A DNA stretch of 64,000 bases from JAWKTT01 sp041398965 (GTDB lineage: Bacteria > Planctomycetota > Planctomycetia > Planctomycetales > Planctomycetaceae). This document shows, piece by piece, positions 62,646 through 64,000 of the stretch (its first letter is position 1; each line of letters opens with the position of its first letter). The notes beneath the pieces are model-generated. The model worked only from the letters and a program-made list of their open reading frames with translations. It did no database searches and was not told where the DNA came from. The position numbers and the translations under genes were made by a program. Location: NCBI GenBank assembly GCA_041398965.1, contig JAWKTT010000011.1, forward strand, positions 62,001-126,000, given 5' to 3'.

Positions 62646-62690
62646 GGCAGATTAGAAAATCTGCCCCACGGTCGTTTGTCAATGGGCTGG
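62646..62690. repeat. IS-end-like block with perfect hairpin (copy 2)
   Basis: GGCAGATT-AGAA-AATCTGCC (62646-62665) is a perfect 8-bp stem with the same loop as the hairpin at 768-787. It is followed by CACGGTCGTTTGTCAATGGGCTGG, which aligns with the corresponding part of copy 1. The stem differs from copy 1 by a paired change (T-A to G-C), so pairing is conserved. No transposase accompanies it. Confidence 0.6.
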
Positions 62691-63031
62691 CAGGGCAGTT
62701 GTCGTTGTCAGATTCTCCTGGTCCAACGCAGCATCGGGAGTTGAAGATCAAGGAAACTTTTGGGAATTCTCGACTTCACGAGAGTATCTATTGCCCATGG
62801 CAGCTTCGCACATCGGGTCGCAGGAACAAACGACGAAACCCCTTCCAACCTCACCCTTTCACCCAGTTTCATCAAAAAACGTCTTGGGGAATTCGGGCGA
62901 TCTCCTTTAGACTCTCCTGGAGACGGTGCCGGAGTTTGGGGACACGTCTTTTGGTGCCGTGTGTCGTTTGATCGAACGGATATTTCGATCGAGACTGGCG
63001 GCATCATTCTCTCACTCAAAGGACCGCTGCC

Positions 63032-64000
63032 GTGCGTAGTTTCCATGCCAAGAAGTCACGCCTCGAAGACCAACCATCTCCTGTGGTGTCGTACAACTCG
63101 CGATGCTTGACTCACTTGTTGATGCTGGCCTGCGGCTTGCTGCTCATGAACGGGAGTGTACAGGGAGAGTCGCGCGACCCCTTTGCGGATGAGCGAAACC
63201 GAATGGTCGACGAAGACATGGTGGCGGAAGGGATCACCGACCAGCGAATTCTCGACTCAATGCGACAGGTTCCGAGGCACCTCTTTGTGGGGATCGAACT
63301 TCGGAAATATGCCTATTACGATCAAGCGCTCAACATCGGCTACAAACAGACGATCTCCCCCCCGTCGATCGTCGGCTACATGACACAAATGCTCGACACG
63401 AAGCCCGAAGACCGAGTCCTTGAGATCGGCACAGGGAGCGGCTATCAGGCGGCTGTGTTGTCCCCATTGGTAAAGGATGTCTACACGATCGAAATCGTCG
63501 AGCCTTTGGGAAAGAAGACGGGACTGCTGCTCAAGAGACTGAAATACCCGAACATTCACACGCGAATTGGTGACGGTTACCTCGGCTGGGAAGAGGAAGC
63601 CCCCTTCGACAAGATCATTGTGACCTGTTCCCCCGAGAAAATCCCCGAGCCTCTCGTGGCTCAATTGAAGGAAGGGGGGAAAATGATTATCCCCTTGGGC
63701 GAACGATATCAGCAGGTCTTCTATCTGCTGGAGAAGCGCGACGGAAAATTGATCGAAACGAAACTGATCCCGACTCTGTTTGTCCCGATGACCGGTCGAT
63801 CGGAAGAGCTTCGCGAAGTCCTTCCCGACCCCGCAAAACCGGAGGTCATCAACGGTGGATTCGAAGAGGCAACACTTCAAGAAGGGAAGGCGGACGCCTG
63901 GTACTTCCAACGACGCACAGCCCTCGTTTCCGAGGGGGCGGCAGAAGGAAAGCAGTTCTTACGTTTCAGCAATCCCGAATCCGGTCGCCCTTCGCACATC
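63032..64000 (+). CDS. exported protein-L-isoaspartate O-methyltransferase-like protein (partial)
   Basis: The frame starts at GTG 63032, 8 bp after AAAGGA, and runs off the right edge (323 codons visible). A signal peptide follows a basic start (HLLMLACGLLLMNGSVQG). The PCMT domain is complete: MVAEGITDQRILDSMRQVPR, HLFV, NIGYKQTISPPSIVGYMTQ, the SAM-binding VLEIGTGSGYQAAVLSPL, VYTIEIVEPLG, RIGDGYLGWEEEAPFDKIIV and EGGKMIIPLG. It would methylate isoaspartyl residues in aged proteins. Export is unusual, since SAM is cytosolic. A C-terminal extension after FVPMTGRSEELREV begins a further domain (INGGFEEATLQEGKADAWYF) that resembles a carbohydrate-binding module. Confidence 0.85.
   Translation, partial: MRSFHAKKSRLEDQPSPVVSYNSRCLTHLLMLACGLLLMNGSVQGESRDPFADERNRMVDEDMVAEGITDQRILDSMRQVPRHLFVGIELRKYAYYDQALNIGYKQTISPPSIVGYMTQMLDTKPEDRVLEIGTGSGYQAAVLSPLVKDVYTIEIVEPLGKKTGLLLKRLKYPNIHTRIGDGYLGWEEEAPFDKIIVTCSPEKIPEPLVAQLKEGGKMIIPLGERYQQVFYLLEKRDGKLIETKLIPTLFVPMTGRSEELREVLPDPAKPEVINGGFEEATLQEGKADAWYFQRRTALVSEGAAEGKQFLRFSNPESGRPSHI

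Larger units (their letters stand above)
62534..63031. other. intergenic with two repeat hairpins
   Basis: This 498-bp space between divergent genes (SPFH minus, PCMT plus) holds no supported gene. Its features are the hairpins at 62580-62599 and 62646-62665, the second being part of an IS-end-like block. The right end is the leader of the methyltransferase, with AAAGGA at about 63018-63023. Confidence 0.45.

Noticed and set aside
1..64000. CRISPR array or restriction/defence island
   Set aside because: No regularly spaced direct repeats and no cas, nuclease-methylase pairs or other recognisable defence genes were seen.

Overview
The window (about 55-57% GC by eye) reads as chromosomal DNA of a planctomycete, probably order Planctomycetales. 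The evidence is the gene content: a DUF1501 protein, Tat-exported TIM-barrel and Gfo/Idh/MocA proteins, a serine/threonine kinase next to FHA proteins, a DUF4350 membrane protein, a secreted HEAT-like protein, many secreted proteins seen mainly in this phylum, few Shine-Dalgarno sites and mostly monocistronic spacing. Genus cannot be fixed from sequence reading alone.

Layout. 1-8118 is a damaged, mobile-element-rich stretch. It holds the 3' end of a probable speA, an ISAs1-type transposase remnant with an IS-end-like hairpin, a transketolase broken into many frames, intact genes for a Tat-exported sugar-phosphate-isomerase-like protein and MsrP, a leucine-rich-repeat tail, and an IS1380-family element whose transposase carries a fold-back insertion. 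8420-36989 is ordinary chromosome: glucose dehydrogenase-like enzyme, membrane EEP phosphatase/nuclease, SRPBCC and SMI1/KNR4 proteins, MutS, a coiled-coil membrane protein, the FHA/Ser-Thr kinase/membrane-protein group, tRNA-Arg(CCG), STAS protein, PHP hydrolase, an Nramp-like transporter lacking the usual metal motifs, a polyprenol-phosphate glycosyltransferase, Gfo/Idh/MocA, DUF4350, SGNH hydrolase, FKBP isomerase and ScpB.

37119-48806 is the most striking part: a one-directional block of about 16 genes resembling the structural module of a long-tailed phage (prohead protease, HK97/Mu-type capsid protein, a tail-chaperone-like pair with a possible -1 frameshift, connector/gp10-like/terminator-like proteins, tail tube, a very short tape measure, distal tail proteins). 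The tail hub has a roughly 150-residue Ser/Thr-rich end and is followed by a DUF115-like gene and a GT4 glycosyltransferase. Terminase, portal, integrase, repressor, replication and clear lysis-enzyme genes are not visible. Genes are spaced 60-210 bp apart with pyrimidine-rich leaders. It may be a degraded prophage or a domesticated particle or gene-transfer-agent-like system.

48789-64000 returns to ordinary chromosome: a gluzincin lipoprotein, a type II secretion/pilus F protein, a second FHA protein, a two-protease-domain HtrA-like protein, DUF1501, a frameshifted HEAT-like protein, a large secreted planctomycete protein, an SPFH protein, repeat elements (one matching the IS-end-like hairpin at the left end of the window), and the start of an exported PCMT-family methyltransferase that runs off the right edge.
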